This document shows, piece after piece, positions 1 through 6,874 of a stretch of DNA of 9,858 nt. The translations under genes were made by a program, and so were the position numbers. Every line of letters begins with the position of its first letter. The stretch's first letter is position 1. The stretch covers positions 1-9,858 of the forward strand of contig JAGQGA010000146.1 in the NCBI GenBank assembly GCA_020432595.1, read 5' to 3'. This stretch comes from Anaerolineales bacterium. GTDB lineage: Bacteria; Chloroflexota; Anaerolineae; Promineifilales; Promineifilaceae. The notes beneath the pieces were generated by a model. It worked only from the letters and a program-made list of their open reading frames with translations, was not told where the DNA came from and ran no database searches.

Positions 1-803
1 CAACGGCCGATTTTGTTGAAGTTGAAACCGAAACCGCCCTCTTTCATGCCAAAGTCCTCGTCGGTGCCGACGGCTCGCGCAGCTTTGTTCGCCGCACGCT
101 CAAATGGGATGATGATTCCCGCGTTGCCCGCCTTATTGAAGTGCTGACCCCCGAAAACGGCCGTACTCAGCCCGAATTCCGCGATGGTGTAGCCGTATTC
201 GATTTCACGCCCATGACCAGCGAAGGGCTGCAAGGATACTATTGGGACTTTCCCAGCTTTGTAGACGGGCAGCCATTTATGAACCGAGGCGTGTTTGACA
301 GCCGGGCGCGGCCAGAACGGCCAAAAGCCGACCTCAAGAAAACGCTGGCTGGCTCCATGGCGGAACGGGAGCGCGATTTAGCGGATTACAAGCTCAAAGG
401 ACATCCGATTCGCTGGTGGGGATCAAACGGCCGTTTTTCCCTGCCCCGCGTCATTTTGGTTGGCGATGCGGCCGGCGCCGACCCGCTTTTTGGTGAAGGC
501 ATTTCCTTTGCTCTCGGTTATGGCGAAGTTGCCGAACAAGCCATCAACGATGCCTTTGCCCGCAACGATTTCAGCTTTGCCACCTACCGCGACATCGTGC
601 GTAAGCACCCCCTTTTCGTCCAGCTTCGCATCCGTACCCGCCTCGCCCGCTTTGCCTATTTCCTCAAATACCCCCGGCTTATCCGCCTTGGTTGGCGCGT
701 CGCTCCCTGGGTTGTTAAATTCACAGCTTGGCGTGACCCTAACTACATCCCCGGTAAAACACCCCAAATTCTGCTCACCGATTTGGTACACAGCAGTTCC
801 TAA
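1..803 (+). CDS. FAD-dependent oxidoreductase, geranylgeranyl reductase/UbiH-like family (5' truncated by window edge)
   Basis: The reading frame is open from base 3, so the gene starts before the window; the GTG at 141 is internal. The visible 266 residues carry two flavoprotein fingerprints: the DG motif VGADGSRS (visible residues 20-27) and the GD motif RVILVGDAAG (149-158), which contacts the FAD ribityl and pyrophosphate and is followed by a GEGISFAL helix. This order is typical of group A FAD monooxygenases and geranylgeranyl reductase-type enzymes, which oxidise or saturate isoprenoid or aromatic substrates. The N-terminal GxGxxG Rossmann motif must lie upstream. The C-terminal 60 residues are basic and aromatic, which could suit membrane association. 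The substrate cannot be read from the sequence; isoprenoid lipid or quinone side-chain reduction is one possibility. A hairpin begins one base after the stop. The family call is firm, the exact role is not. Confidence 0.85.
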   Translation, partial: TADFVEVETETALFHAKVLVGADGSRSFVRRTLKWDDDSRVARLIEVLTPENGRTQPEFRDGVAVFDFTPMTSEGLQGYYWDFPSFVDGQPFMNRGVFDSRARPERPKADLKKTLAGSMAERERDLADYKLKGHPIRWWGSNGRFSLPRVILVGDAAGADPLFGEGISFALGYGEVAEQAINDAFARNDFSFATYRDIVRKHPLFVQLRIRTRLARFAYFLKYPRLIRLGWRVAPWVVKFTAWRDPNYIPGKTPQILLTDLVHSSS

Positions 804-804
804 A

Positions 805-851
805 ACGTGGTGCGTGGTGCGTAAAAACGTACCGCGCATCACGCACCACGT
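805..851 (+). repeat. Long hairpin / inverted repeat just after the oxidoreductase stop
   Basis: Arms 805-821 and 835-851 pair over 17 positions. Sixteen are Watson-Crick and one (817 with 839) is G-U when read as + strand RNA. The loop is 13 nt. The 5' arm contains a tandem GTGCGTG-type pattern. There is no U-tract after the stem, so it is not a classical intrinsic terminator. It could protect the 3' end of the upstream mRNA, act as an atypical terminator, or be one copy of a dispersed REP-like palindrome. Confidence 0.7.
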
Positions 852-887
852 ATTCCCATAAGCCCACACCGTACCAGCGCTAATAAA

Positions 888-916
888 TTGCCCTGCTGCG
901 ATATTCGTAATAAAAT
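888..916 (+). promoter_or_regulatory. Probable sigma70-type promoter of the Lrp-type regulator
   Basis: TTGCCC (888-893, 4 of 6 to consensus) and TAAAAT (911-916, 5 of 6) are separated by exactly 17 bp. Transcription would start near 923, giving a leader of about 55 nt before the ATG at 978. This is a match by eye only. Confidence 0.5.
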
Positions 917-925
917 TGGCTAGAT

Positions 926-940
926 TTTCGATAATCGGAA
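926..940. promoter_or_regulatory. 15-bp dyad at the predicted start site, candidate autoregulatory operator
   Basis: TTtCGATaATCGgAA is a 15-bp imperfect palindrome with a central A and 6 of 7 matched pairs. It sits just downstream of the candidate -10 box, about 40 bp before the regulator's start codon. Lrp/AsnC proteins commonly bind imperfect 15-bp dyads and repress their own genes, so autoregulation is a reasonable inference. No protein-DNA specificity can be read from the sequence. Confidence 0.35.
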
Positions 941-977
941 TCTTAGGCAAGCAAATTGAAGATAGCAACACTGTTTA

Positions 978-1451
978 ATGGACAAACTTGACCGTGCAAT
1001 TCTGGCTCATTTGCAAAAAGACGGCCGTAAACCATTCACCAAAATCGCCAAAGACCTCAACATTACCGAGGGAACTGTGCGGAATCGGGTGGCACGGCTC
1101 TTAGAAACGCAAGCAGTCCAAATCATTGGGCTGGTTAACCCTCACCAGGCAGGTTATGAAGCCCCCGCAATGATTGGGGTCTCCATTCATCCTCCTCTGC
1201 TTGGGCAAGCTGCGGATCAAATTGTAAAGTTGCCTGAAGTAAGCTACTTGATCATGGTTTCAGGTGAATTTGATCTCTTGGTGGAGGTACTTTGTCGTGA
1301 TCGTGCCCATTTGGCCTCCTTTATTCGCGACACCTTGCTACAAATTCCTGGCGTACAGCGCACACAAACTTCGTTTATCTTGCATACCTATAAAATGGCG
1401 CAAGATGCACCCGTCTTGGCAACACCGGAAAATTTGAAAGCGATTTCTTGA
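978..1451 (+). CDS. Lrp/AsnC family transcriptional regulator
   Basis: 157 residues, the usual length for the family. The N-terminus has the AsnC-type start MDKLDRAILAHLQKDGR and a helix-turn-helix at about residues 20-42, with FTKIAKDLNITEGTVRNRV forming both helices. Residues 65-138 form the RAM/ligand-binding domain, with the hydrophobic beta-alpha pattern and the family-typical phrase SGEFDLLVEV. Such proteins form dimers to octamers and respond to amino acids or related small molecules. The ATG at 978 is chosen because the family homology begins there; no strong Shine-Dalgarno sequence precedes it. The gene lies 88 bp upstream of a polyamine transporter operon on the same strand, so it is a candidate local regulator of that operon. 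The ligand and targets are unknown. Confidence 0.92.
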   Translation: MDKLDRAILAHLQKDGRKPFTKIAKDLNITEGTVRNRVARLLETQAVQIIGLVNPHQAGYEAPAMIGVSIHPPLLGQAADQIVKLPEVSYLIMVSGEFDLLVEVLCRDRAHLASFIRDTLLQIPGVQRTQTSFILHTYKMAQDAPVLATPENLKAIS

Positions 1452-1472
1452 CAAATCGGCTCTGTTAGATAA

Positions 1473-1508
1473 GCTCTTGCGCGAGAGCGTTAATCCACCA
1501 GCTCTTGC
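1473..1508. promoter_or_regulatory. Candidate operator upstream of the polyamine transporter operon
   Basis: The 16-bp near-palindrome 1473-1488 is built from GCTCTTGC and GCGAGAGC (7 of 8 pairs). A third copy of GCTCTTGC occurs in direct orientation at 1501-1508, 28 bp downstream of the first. A perfect TTGACA lies upstream at 1448-1453, overlapping the regulator's stop codon, but I find no convincing -10 box at standard spacing, so this may be a leader or operator region within a shared transcript. The pattern suits a dimeric or oligomeric regulator, but its binder is not proven. Confidence 0.4.
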
Positions 1509-1526
1509 ATAGATCCCGATACTCCT

Positions 1527-1533
1527 AAAGGAG
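1527..1533 (+). promoter_or_regulatory. Strong Shine-Dalgarno setting the GTG start of potA
   Basis: AAAGGAG ends 6 nt before the GTG at 1540 and decides that non-ATG start. It lies inside CTCCtaaaGGAG (1522-1533), which could form a short 4-bp stem masking the ribosome-binding site. The stem is weak, so any regulatory effect is speculative. Confidence 0.75.
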
Positions 1534-1539
1534 ATAAAC

Positions 1540-2640
1540 GTGGCACAACAACTTGCTGTTGATTTACAAAATGTGACCAAACAGTTTGGCTCTGTCAAAG
1601 CTGTAGATGATATTTCACTAGGCATTCAAGATGGTGAGTTTTTCTCTCTTTTGGGGCCAAGTGGCTGTGGTAAAACAACAACCTTGCGGATGATTGCGGG
1701 GTTTGAACAGCCAAGCGAAGGTGAAATCTATATTCATGGACAGCCAGTCGCTGGCATACCCCCCTATAAACGCCCCGTCAATACCGTTTTTCAAAGCTAT
1801 GCCCTTTTCCCCCACATGACCGTGGCGCAAAATGTTGCCTTTGGGTTGGAAATGAAGAAGGTAGCTAAGGCAGAGATTACCAAGCGCGTTACCGAAGCGC
1901 TGGAACTGGTACAGCTTCCACAAATGAGCAATCGCCGGCCGCGACAACTTTCTGGTGGGCAGCAGCAGCGGGTGGCGCTGGCGCGAGCGTTGGTCAACAA
2001 GCCCGAAGTGCTGCTGCTGGATGAGCCGTTGGGAGCACTGGATTTGAAGCTGCGGAAGGCGATGCAGTTGGAGCTAAAGCAGATTCAATCTGAGGTGGGC
2101 ATTACATTTATCTATGTGACTCATGACCAGGAAGAGGCACTTACCATGTCAGACCGGATTGCGGTGATGAGCAATGGGTTGGTACAGCAGGTGGGGGCAC
2201 CGCGTGACATTTATGAACATCCGGCTAACCGCTTTGTGGCTGACTTTATTGGGGAAACAAACTTTATCAATGGCACGGTGGCCGGGGTTAACGGTTTGAC
2301 GACGCTGGCGGTGGGAGGGGTGAAGATGTTGGGAACGGCAGACGGCCGTTCTTTGCGTGAAGGGCAAAAAGCAACCCTGGCTATTCGCCCCGAAAAAGTC
2401 AGCTTAGCCGCTCCTGGTCAAACCAAAACCAATGGCAAAAATAATGTAACCCTGACGGGTGAAGTGCAAGAAGCGATCTACATTGGTACAGATACTCGCT
2501 ACCGGATTCATTTGGTTGATAACGCCAGCATCTTTGTGCGCGTACAAAATTTGGGTGCCCGCTATGACACCACCTTCAAGGTTGGTGACAAAGTCGCCGT
2601 ACAGTGGGACGCCGAAAATGCCCAAATTTTAACCGAGTAA
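1540..2640 (+). CDS. potA: Polyamine (spermidine/putrescine-type) ABC transporter ATP-binding protein
   Basis: 366 residues, cytoplasmic ATPase of the importer. All nucleotide-binding elements are present in order: Walker [10 protein letters not shown] (39-47), Q-loop Q85, signature LSGGQ (137-141), Walker B VLLLDEP (157-163) with catalytic E162, D-loop ALD (166-168) and switch H195. The C-terminal part (about 285-365) has the pattern of a TOBE regulatory domain, as in PotA/MalK-type ATPases. The start is GTG, set by the strong Shine-Dalgarno at 1527-1533. It is the first gene of a four-gene operon and lies 36 bp before the permease start. Alone it could serve any CUT1 or polyamine/iron/sulfate-type importer; the downstream binding protein points to polyamines. 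Confidence 0.93.
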   Translation: MAQQLAVDLQNVTKQFGSVKAVDDISLGIQDGEFFSLLGPSGCGKTTTLRMIAGFEQPSEGEIYIHGQPVAGIPPYKRPVNTVFQSYALFPHMTVAQNVAFGLEMKKVAKAEITKRVTEALELVQLPQMSNRRPRQLSGGQQQRVALARALVNKPEVLLLDEPLGALDLKLRKAMQLELKQIQSEVGITFIYVTHDQEEALTMSDRIAVMSNGLVQQVGAPRDIYEHPANRFVADFIGETNFINGTVAGVNGLTTLAVGGVKMLGTADGRSLREGQKATLAIRPEKVSLAAPGQTKTNGKNNVTLTGEVQEAIYIGTDTRYRIHLVDNASIFVRVQNLGARYDTTFKVGDKVAVQWDAENAQILTE

Positions 2641-2676
2641 GTTTGTTGTGGATTGTGGGTTAAGGAGGAGAACATA

Positions 2677-4029
2677 ATGACAACTGTAAGCACAACCGAT
2701 GCCCAACTAGACAAAAAAGAGATACTGATGGAAGCTGGCATTGACCCAATGAGCCAGCTTGCTGGTTATCTCTCGCTGTTTCACAGCGCTTTGTGGGCAT
2801 TTATGCTGTTTCGCTGGGTTACATTTGGCAGCATTAACTGGACTGCTTTTGCATCAGAGTTAGCTTTGTCTCAATGGCCTGCCATTATGGCTTATTTGAT
2901 CTATGGCGGTTTCCTAGTCGTGGATTTGGTAGTGGGGCTTGGGCTACTGCGTAAAGTTGAAGCGGCTCGCAAGTTAGGCATTGGGCGTGGCATTGTGGCA
3001 ATTATCTTGGCTGTGGCTTATTTTTGGCTTACGCGGGAATTTGTTGGTGCCATGATTGTTGTTGGTTTAGCGGGTATGCTGCTCATTTTGGAGCTGCGTT
3101 ACGCGGCCTGGAGTATTGCCTATCCGGCGGGCTTTTGGCTGGCCGTCTTTTTTGTGGCTCCCATGCTGATTGTGCTGGTTGTGAGCCTGGGGGAGCGGTC
3201 GCGGCTTGGCACTGTGAGCTACCCCCCTTTTAGCTTGGGTGGTATTGGGGGCTATTTTGATGATTATGTGCGTTTTTTCAGTCGGGTTGGCGGCGAGTTT
3301 ATTTACTTACGCATCTTTTGGCGCTCGGTTTTGTTGGCAACGTTTAATATGCTGGCCTGCCTGATCATTGCCTATCCCTTTGCCTACTGGATTGCCCGCC
3401 AGGAAGAACGGTATCGAAATTCGCTTGTCTTTTTAGTCATGATTCCTTTCTGGACAAACTTTTTGGTGCGAACGTATGCCTGGATGCTGTTGCTGCGTGA
3501 TTCGGGGCTAATCAATAATTTTTGGACGATTACGCTGCACGAGCAGGCGGTGGCACTGTCTGGCAACTCGTCTTTTTTTGCCTGGCTGGCGCAAATTACG
3601 GATCATACGCTGCCACTGTTGTTTAATCAGCCGGCCGTCATGGTGGGGTTGCTTTATGGTTATTTCCCGCTGATGGTGCTGCCGCTTTACAGCAACCTGG
3701 AAAAGCTGGATTGGTCGCTGCTGGAAGCGGCGGCTGATCTGGGAGCCAATGCGTGGTACAGTACGGTACGCATTTTGCTGCCGCTAAGTATGCCGGGGAT
3801 TGTGGCGGGTTCGATTATTGTGTTTATTCCGTCGCTGGGGGCTTATGTGACGCCTGACCTGCTGGGCGGGGCGAAAGTGGCTCTGCTGGGTAATTTGTTG
3901 CAGCAGCAGTTTATGACGGTGCGTGACTGGCCTTTTGGCTCGGCCATTGGGTTCATCATGTTGTTTATTATGCTGATGGCGACGCTACTGTATTTCCGCA
4001 CGTTGAATCAGAGCGAAACGGCCGTTTAG
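2677..4029 (+). CDS. potB: Polyamine ABC transporter permease 1 with N-terminal four-helix extension
   Basis: 450 residues from the ATG at 2677, chosen because AAGGAGG (2662-2668) lies 8 nt upstream; an in-frame GTG at 2653 lacks such a site. Residues from about 151 on match a normal PotB-type permease: first helix AGFWLAVFFVAPMLIVLVVS, a long periplasmic loop, then the EAA loop (E350-A351-A352, G356, followed by ILLPLSMPGI) that docks on the ATPase. The first 145 residues are extra: four hydrophobic segments at about 28-50, 68-91, 103-118 and 122-140, absent from ordinary PotB proteins of about 285 residues. It pairs with PotC to form the transmembrane channel. The stop follows directly after an AAACGGCCGTTT palindrome, giving the C-terminus ETAV. 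The family call is strong; the role of the extension is unknown. Confidence 0.9.
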   Translation: MTTVSTTDAQLDKKEILMEAGIDPMSQLAGYLSLFHSALWAFMLFRWVTFGSINWTAFASELALSQWPAIMAYLIYGGFLVVDLVVGLGLLRKVEAARKLGIGRGIVAIILAVAYFWLTREFVGAMIVVGLAGMLLILELRYAAWSIAYPAGFWLAVFFVAPMLIVLVVSLGERSRLGTVSYPPFSLGGIGGYFDDYVRFFSRVGGEFIYLRIFWRSVLLATFNMLACLIIAYPFAYWIARQEERYRNSLVFLVMIPFWTNFLVRTYAWMLLLRDSGLINNFWTITLHEQAVALSGNSSFFAWLAQITDHTLPLLFNQPAVMVGLLYGYFPLMVLPLYSNLEKLDWSLLEAAADLGANAWYSTVRILLPLSMPGIVAGSIIVFIPSLGAYVTPDLLGGAKVALLGNLLQQQFMTVRDWPFGSAIGFIMLFIMLMATLLYFRTLNQSETAV

Positions 4030-4046
4030 CCTGGAGGACTCTACCT

Positions 4047-4886
4047 ATGACTACCGCAACCGTAAATCCACCTAGCTCGCGGCCAACATCCCGTCGCCTC
4101 ACCCGTGACGAACTACGAGCCGCCTTTAACAAACGCATTCTCACCTGGCTATCTATCGGTATCTTTGTTTTTCTCTACCTGCCCATCTTGATCCTGATCA
4201 TCTACTCTTTCAACGAGAACAAAATCGTTGGCGTGTGGACAGGTTTTAGCTTGAATTGGTACCAGGAGCTGTTCAAAGATGCCGCCCTGCTTAATTCCTT
4301 GCAAGTGAGCCTGTGGGTTGCTTTTTGGTCAACCATCCTTAGCACCATCTTAGGCACGCTGGCAGCCATTGTGTTGGAACGCTTCCGCTTCTGGGGCAAG
4401 CTTACTTACGATGCTGTTCTCTATCTGCCTATCATTATTCCCGACATTGTGATGGCACTTTCAACCTTGCTATTCTTTGTCATTCTGAACATTCCCCTGA
4501 GCCGCTATACCATCCTCATTGCCCATGTGGCCTTCAATATCTCGTTTGTCGCGGTGGTGGTGCGGGCACGGTTGGCTGACATGGATCGCAGGCTGGAGGA
4601 GGCAGCGGCTGATTTAGGTGCCAACGAGTGGCTGACGTTTCGCCGCATTACGCTGCCCTTGTTAACACCGGGGATTGTTTCGGGGGCACTGCTGGCCTTT
4701 ACCCTGTCGCTGGACGATTTTGTGATCACTTTTTTTGTGGCGGGGCCTGGCTCCACAACGCTGCCTGTGCGTGTGTATTCAATGATTAAATTTGGTGTTA
4801 CACCAGAAGTGAACGCCGTTTCAACGCTGATGTTTTTGGGTTCGACACTTCTGGTTGTTATTTCGCTGGTGCTTCAGCGCCGGTAG
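4047..4886 (+). CDS. potC: Polyamine ABC transporter permease 2
   Basis: 279 residues, typical PotC length. A hydrophilic N-terminus of about 30 residues leads into the first membrane helix (TWLSIGIFVFLYLPILILII), followed by the family-typical YSFNENK segment. The EAA loop is intact (E185-A186-A187, G191, then ITLPLLTPGI), as is the DDFVITFF segment found in PotC-type permeases. Six membrane segments can be placed. GGAGG (4033-4037) lies 9 nt before the ATG, and the gap to PotB is only 17 bp, so the two are cotranscribed. It forms the heterodimeric membrane channel with PotB and contacts the ATPase through its EAA loop. Confidence 0.93.
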   Translation: MTTATVNPPSSRPTSRRLTRDELRAAFNKRILTWLSIGIFVFLYLPILILIIYSFNENKIVGVWTGFSLNWYQELFKDAALLNSLQVSLWVAFWSTILSTILGTLAAIVLERFRFWGKLTYDAVLYLPIIIPDIVMALSTLLFFVILNIPLSRYTILIAHVAFNISFVAVVVRARLADMDRRLEEAAADLGANEWLTFRRITLPLLTPGIVSGALLAFTLSLDDFVITFFVAGPGSTTLPVRVYSMIKFGVTPEVNAVSTLMFLGSTLLVVISLVLQRR

Positions 4887-4920
4887 ATGTCGAGTTGTTG
4901 TTATTTTTTGGAGGAAAAGA

Positions 4921-6111
4921 ATGAAGAAAATACTGTACCCAATTTTGTTGTTTGTATTAATTGTGCTGCTTGCTGCCTGTGGCGGTGGCCCGGCTGGTGG
5001 GCCGGCCGCTTCGGAGCCGGAAACGGCTAGTGAAGCAGCAGCGGACACGGGGGGGGAGGTGACGGAAGAAACGGCCGTTTCCGAAGCAGGCCCCCAACTT
5101 GCCGATGAACTCAGTGTTTATAACTGGGCCGACTACATTGATGAAGAACTGCTGACTGCCTATGAAGAAGAGTACGGCGTTCACATTCTCTATGACACGT
5201 TTGCCTCAAACGAAGACCTGTTGGCAAAATTGCAGGCCGGTGCTACTGGCTATGATGTCATTGTCCCCTCAGATTACATGGTCTCCCAAATGATTGAGCT
5301 GGGGCTGCTGGCTGAAATTGATACAGCACAAATCCCCAACTTTGCCAACATCGGCGATGAGTTCAAAAACGCCCCATTTGACCCAGGCAATAAACATTGC
5401 GTGCCGTATCAGTGGGGTACCAGTGGGATTGCCTACCATCCGACCGAACCATACTTTGTGGATAACCCGCCTAACAGTTGGGCCTATCTTTTTGACCCCG
5501 CCTTGCTGGAAAACTATGCTGGCGACGGGATTAACGTCCTCAACGACCCCCGTGAGCTAATGGCAGCGGCGCTGGTTTATTTGGGGTATGAGGGCAACAG
5601 CCAAAACCCGGATGAGATTGCCCAAGCGCGTGACGTGGTAATCAAGGCCAAGCCGTATTACAAGACCTTTAATAGCGAAGATTATGACGACACGCTGCTG
5701 ATTGCTGGTGAGGTTGTTATTTCTCACAGTTGGAGTGGTGACGCTGCCAACGCTTACTGGTCTACCTACGATGATGCGACCGGGGAAAGTGAGTGGGCCT
5801 ATACGATTCCTGAAGAGGGGGCAGTCAAGTGGTTGGATAACATTTGTATTACGGCCTCAAGCCAGAAGCAAGAAACGGCCGTTCATTTCATCAACTACCT
5901 GCTTGACGCTGCAAATGGTGCCGCCATCACCAATTTCACCTATTACGCTAGCCCCAACGAAGCCGCCAAGGCCTATATTGCGGAAGAAATCTTGAATGAC
6001 CCCAGCATTTATCCGCCAGAAGATGTTCAGGCCAAGCTATATTGGTTGACAGAAGTTGGCGACGCTGTTTTCCTTTACGATGAGGCATGGACAGCCATTA
6101 AAGGCCAATAA
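4921..6111 (+). CDS. potD: Polyamine-binding lipoprotein of the ABC transporter
   Basis: 396 residues. The ATG at 4921 is preceded by GGAGG (4910-4914, 6 nt spacing), and a lipoprotein signal begins there: two lysines, a hydrophobic stretch and lipobox L17-A-A-C20, so Cys20 would be lipidated and the protein tethered outside the membrane. Residues 21-63 are a low-complexity Gly/Ala/Glu/Thr linker. The binding domain starts at LSVYNWADYI and keeps residues matching polyamine contacts in the PotD/PotF family: W69/D71/Y72, S117-D-Y119, W271 to D274, and W304-x-D306. These aromatic cage and acidic residues favour a spermidine/putrescine-type ligand; the exact ligand is inferred. The gene ends with a double stop (TAATAA) next to a strong terminator, closing the operon. 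Confidence 0.93.
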   Translation: MKKILYPILLFVLIVLLAACGGGPAGGPAASEPETASEAAADTGGEVTEETAVSEAGPQLADELSVYNWADYIDEELLTAYEEEYGVHILYDTFASNEDLLAKLQAGATGYDVIVPSDYMVSQMIELGLLAEIDTAQIPNFANIGDEFKNAPFDPGNKHCVPYQWGTSGIAYHPTEPYFVDNPPNSWAYLFDPALLENYAGDGINVLNDPRELMAAALVYLGYEGNSQNPDEIAQARDVVIKAKPYYKTFNSEDYDDTLLIAGEVVISHSWSGDAANAYWSTYDDATGESEWAYTIPEEGAVKWLDNICITASSQKQETAVHFINYLLDAANGAAITNFTYYASPNEAAKAYIAEEILNDPSIYPPEDVQAKLYWLTEVGDAVFLYDEAWTAIKGQ

Positions 6112-6112
6112 T

Positions 6113-6149
6113 AAAAAAAAGCCCCGGCATTATGACCGGGGCTTTTTTT
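6113..6149. terminator. Bidirectional intrinsic terminator between potD and the convergent gene
   Basis: A perfect 7-bp GC stem, GCCCCGG (6121-6127) with CCGGGGC (6136-6142), has an 8-nt loop, an A-tract before it (6113-6120) and a T-tract after it (6143-6149). The A/T symmetry makes it work on both strands. It overlaps the stop codon of the - strand gene at 6148-6150. Confidence 0.95.
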
Positions 6150-6720
6150 ATCCTGGCGTGCCATAGAGCCACCAGTAGACGGATTCAGGATAAGCTGGCT
6201 GCCATTCTGGCGGCCAAACAAAGTCGCCTCGGCGCCAATAGCGGCGCAGGTTGTTGTCTAGCAAGACAATTTGCTGCGGTACCCGTGTATCTAGCTGATA
6301 GGGTGGTAGCTCCAGTTGCCCCACCAATGCTTCAATCATGGCGCGTGTCTCGACCATTGCGGCGTAATTGGCAGCCCGTTTGTCTTTGCTTAAATCACGC
6401 AAATATTCGCTCCATTGGCGCAGCCGGGCTTCTAGCTCACGGTGTATTTTTTGCTCCAGCCGGACAATTTTTTCAACGAGTGCCTGGTTGTATTGAATAA
6501 CGGCCGTTTCCAACACCCCCCGCGTTGCCTCATCCAGCAAATCCTCCAGCGCCAACAGCCGATGCTGCCGCATCAAATAGCCACCCAGCGTCAGGCGCGG
6601 CATGGTGGCATCCATAATATGCCAAAACAACACATCACTCCGCAAATACTCCTCCATCTCATTCGCCATAGCTGCCAAAATTTCCACATCCCGCTGTAGT
6701 TTTTCAATCCCTTCGCTCAT
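6148..6720 (-). CDS. Unrecognised helical, Trp/Tyr-rich-tailed protein (190 aa)
   Basis: I do not recognise this family. The chosen ATG (6718-6720) follows a GAGGGG Shine-Dalgarno-like stretch on the - strand (6725-6730); the longer in-frame extension to 6900 would run through the divergent promoter and over the next gene's start. The protein begins MSEGIEKLQRDVEILAAMA and is strongly alpha-helical with many Glu, Arg, Leu and Gln residues; about residues 70-130 look coiled-coil-like. The C-terminus changes character: an RRYWRRGDFVWPPEW segment, then several Tyr and Trp residues ending WWLYGTPG. It has no signal peptide or membrane helix, so it is probably cytosolic. The gene converges on the potD operon, shares its terminator, and is divergent from the zinc-ribbon pair. 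It carries one AACGGCCGTT palindrome (codons Thr-Ala-Val). Confidence 0.75.
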   Translation of the reverse strand: MSEGIEKLQRDVEILAAMANEMEEYLRSDVLFWHIMDATMPRLTLGGYLMRQHRLLALEDLLDEATRGVLETAVIQYNQALVEKIVRLEQKIHRELEARLRQWSEYLRDLSKDKRAANYAAMVETRAMIEALVGQLELPPYQLDTRVPQQIVLLDNNLRRYWRRGDFVWPPEWQPAYPESVYWWLYGTPG

Positions 6721-6755
6721 AAAACCCCTCACAGCAGCCTCCGTTGAGAGACTGC

Positions 6756-6806
6756 TTGGTGTGTTGCTATCTGCGGTATAATAGGCCACAGTGGAAGCGT
6801 AAGCAA
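6756..6806. promoter_or_regulatory. Overlapping divergent promoters with a shared -10 region
   Basis: A perfect TATAAT (6777-6782) serves the + strand, with only a weak -35 (TTGGTG 6756-6761, 15-bp spacer). On the - strand the same bases read TATTAT (6778-6783), with TTGCTT (from 6801-6806) 17 bp upstream. Starts would lie near 6789 on + and about 50 bp before the ATG of the - gene. The two genes probably share one symmetric AT-rich core. The -10 match is strong, the -35 matches are poor. Confidence 0.5.
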
Positions 6807-6812
6807 GAAAAT

Positions 6813-6860
6813 CAGGTTCTTTTGGGTTTGTTGGACTGTTCCGGCAAACCCGTAGAACTG
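6813..6860 (+). promoter_or_regulatory. Structured 5' leader hairpin before the zinc-ribbon gene pair
   Basis: The main stem pairs 6824-6835 with 6840-6851 (12 continuous pairs, two of them G-U) around a CUGU tetraloop. A lower stem pairs 6813-6820 with 6854-6860 (CAG/CTG and TTCT/AGAA, one bulged G), separated by a small internal loop. The G-U pairs exist only in the + strand RNA, so the fold favours the + transcript. It ends at the base before the AAAAGGG ribosome-binding site (6861-6867). This suggests control of translation or message stability; no known riboswitch class is recognised. Confidence 0.55.
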
Positions 6861-6874
6861 AAAAGGGATGATTT

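Noticed and set aside
423..971. 182-residue open frame on the - strand
   Set aside because: It lies antisense to the flavoprotein gene, with no family pattern, and runs through an intergenic hairpin and a promoter.
1448..1476. A complete promoter for potA based on the perfect TTGACA
   Set aside because: No acceptable -10 box occurs 15-19 bp downstream, so only the -35-like element is noted.
2653..2676. Upstream GTG start for the PotB-type permease
   Set aside because: The ATG at 2677 has a perfect Shine-Dalgarno at 8 nt, whereas the GTG lies upstream of that site and lacks its own.
4855..4920. N-terminal extension of the PotD-type gene
   Set aside because: It would overlap the end of PotC and bury the lipoprotein signal; the ATG at 4921 has both a good ribosome site and a proper signal peptide.
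6132..6500. 122-residue open frame on the + strand
   Set aside because: It starts inside the terminator and is antisense to the helical protein gene, with no recognisable motif.
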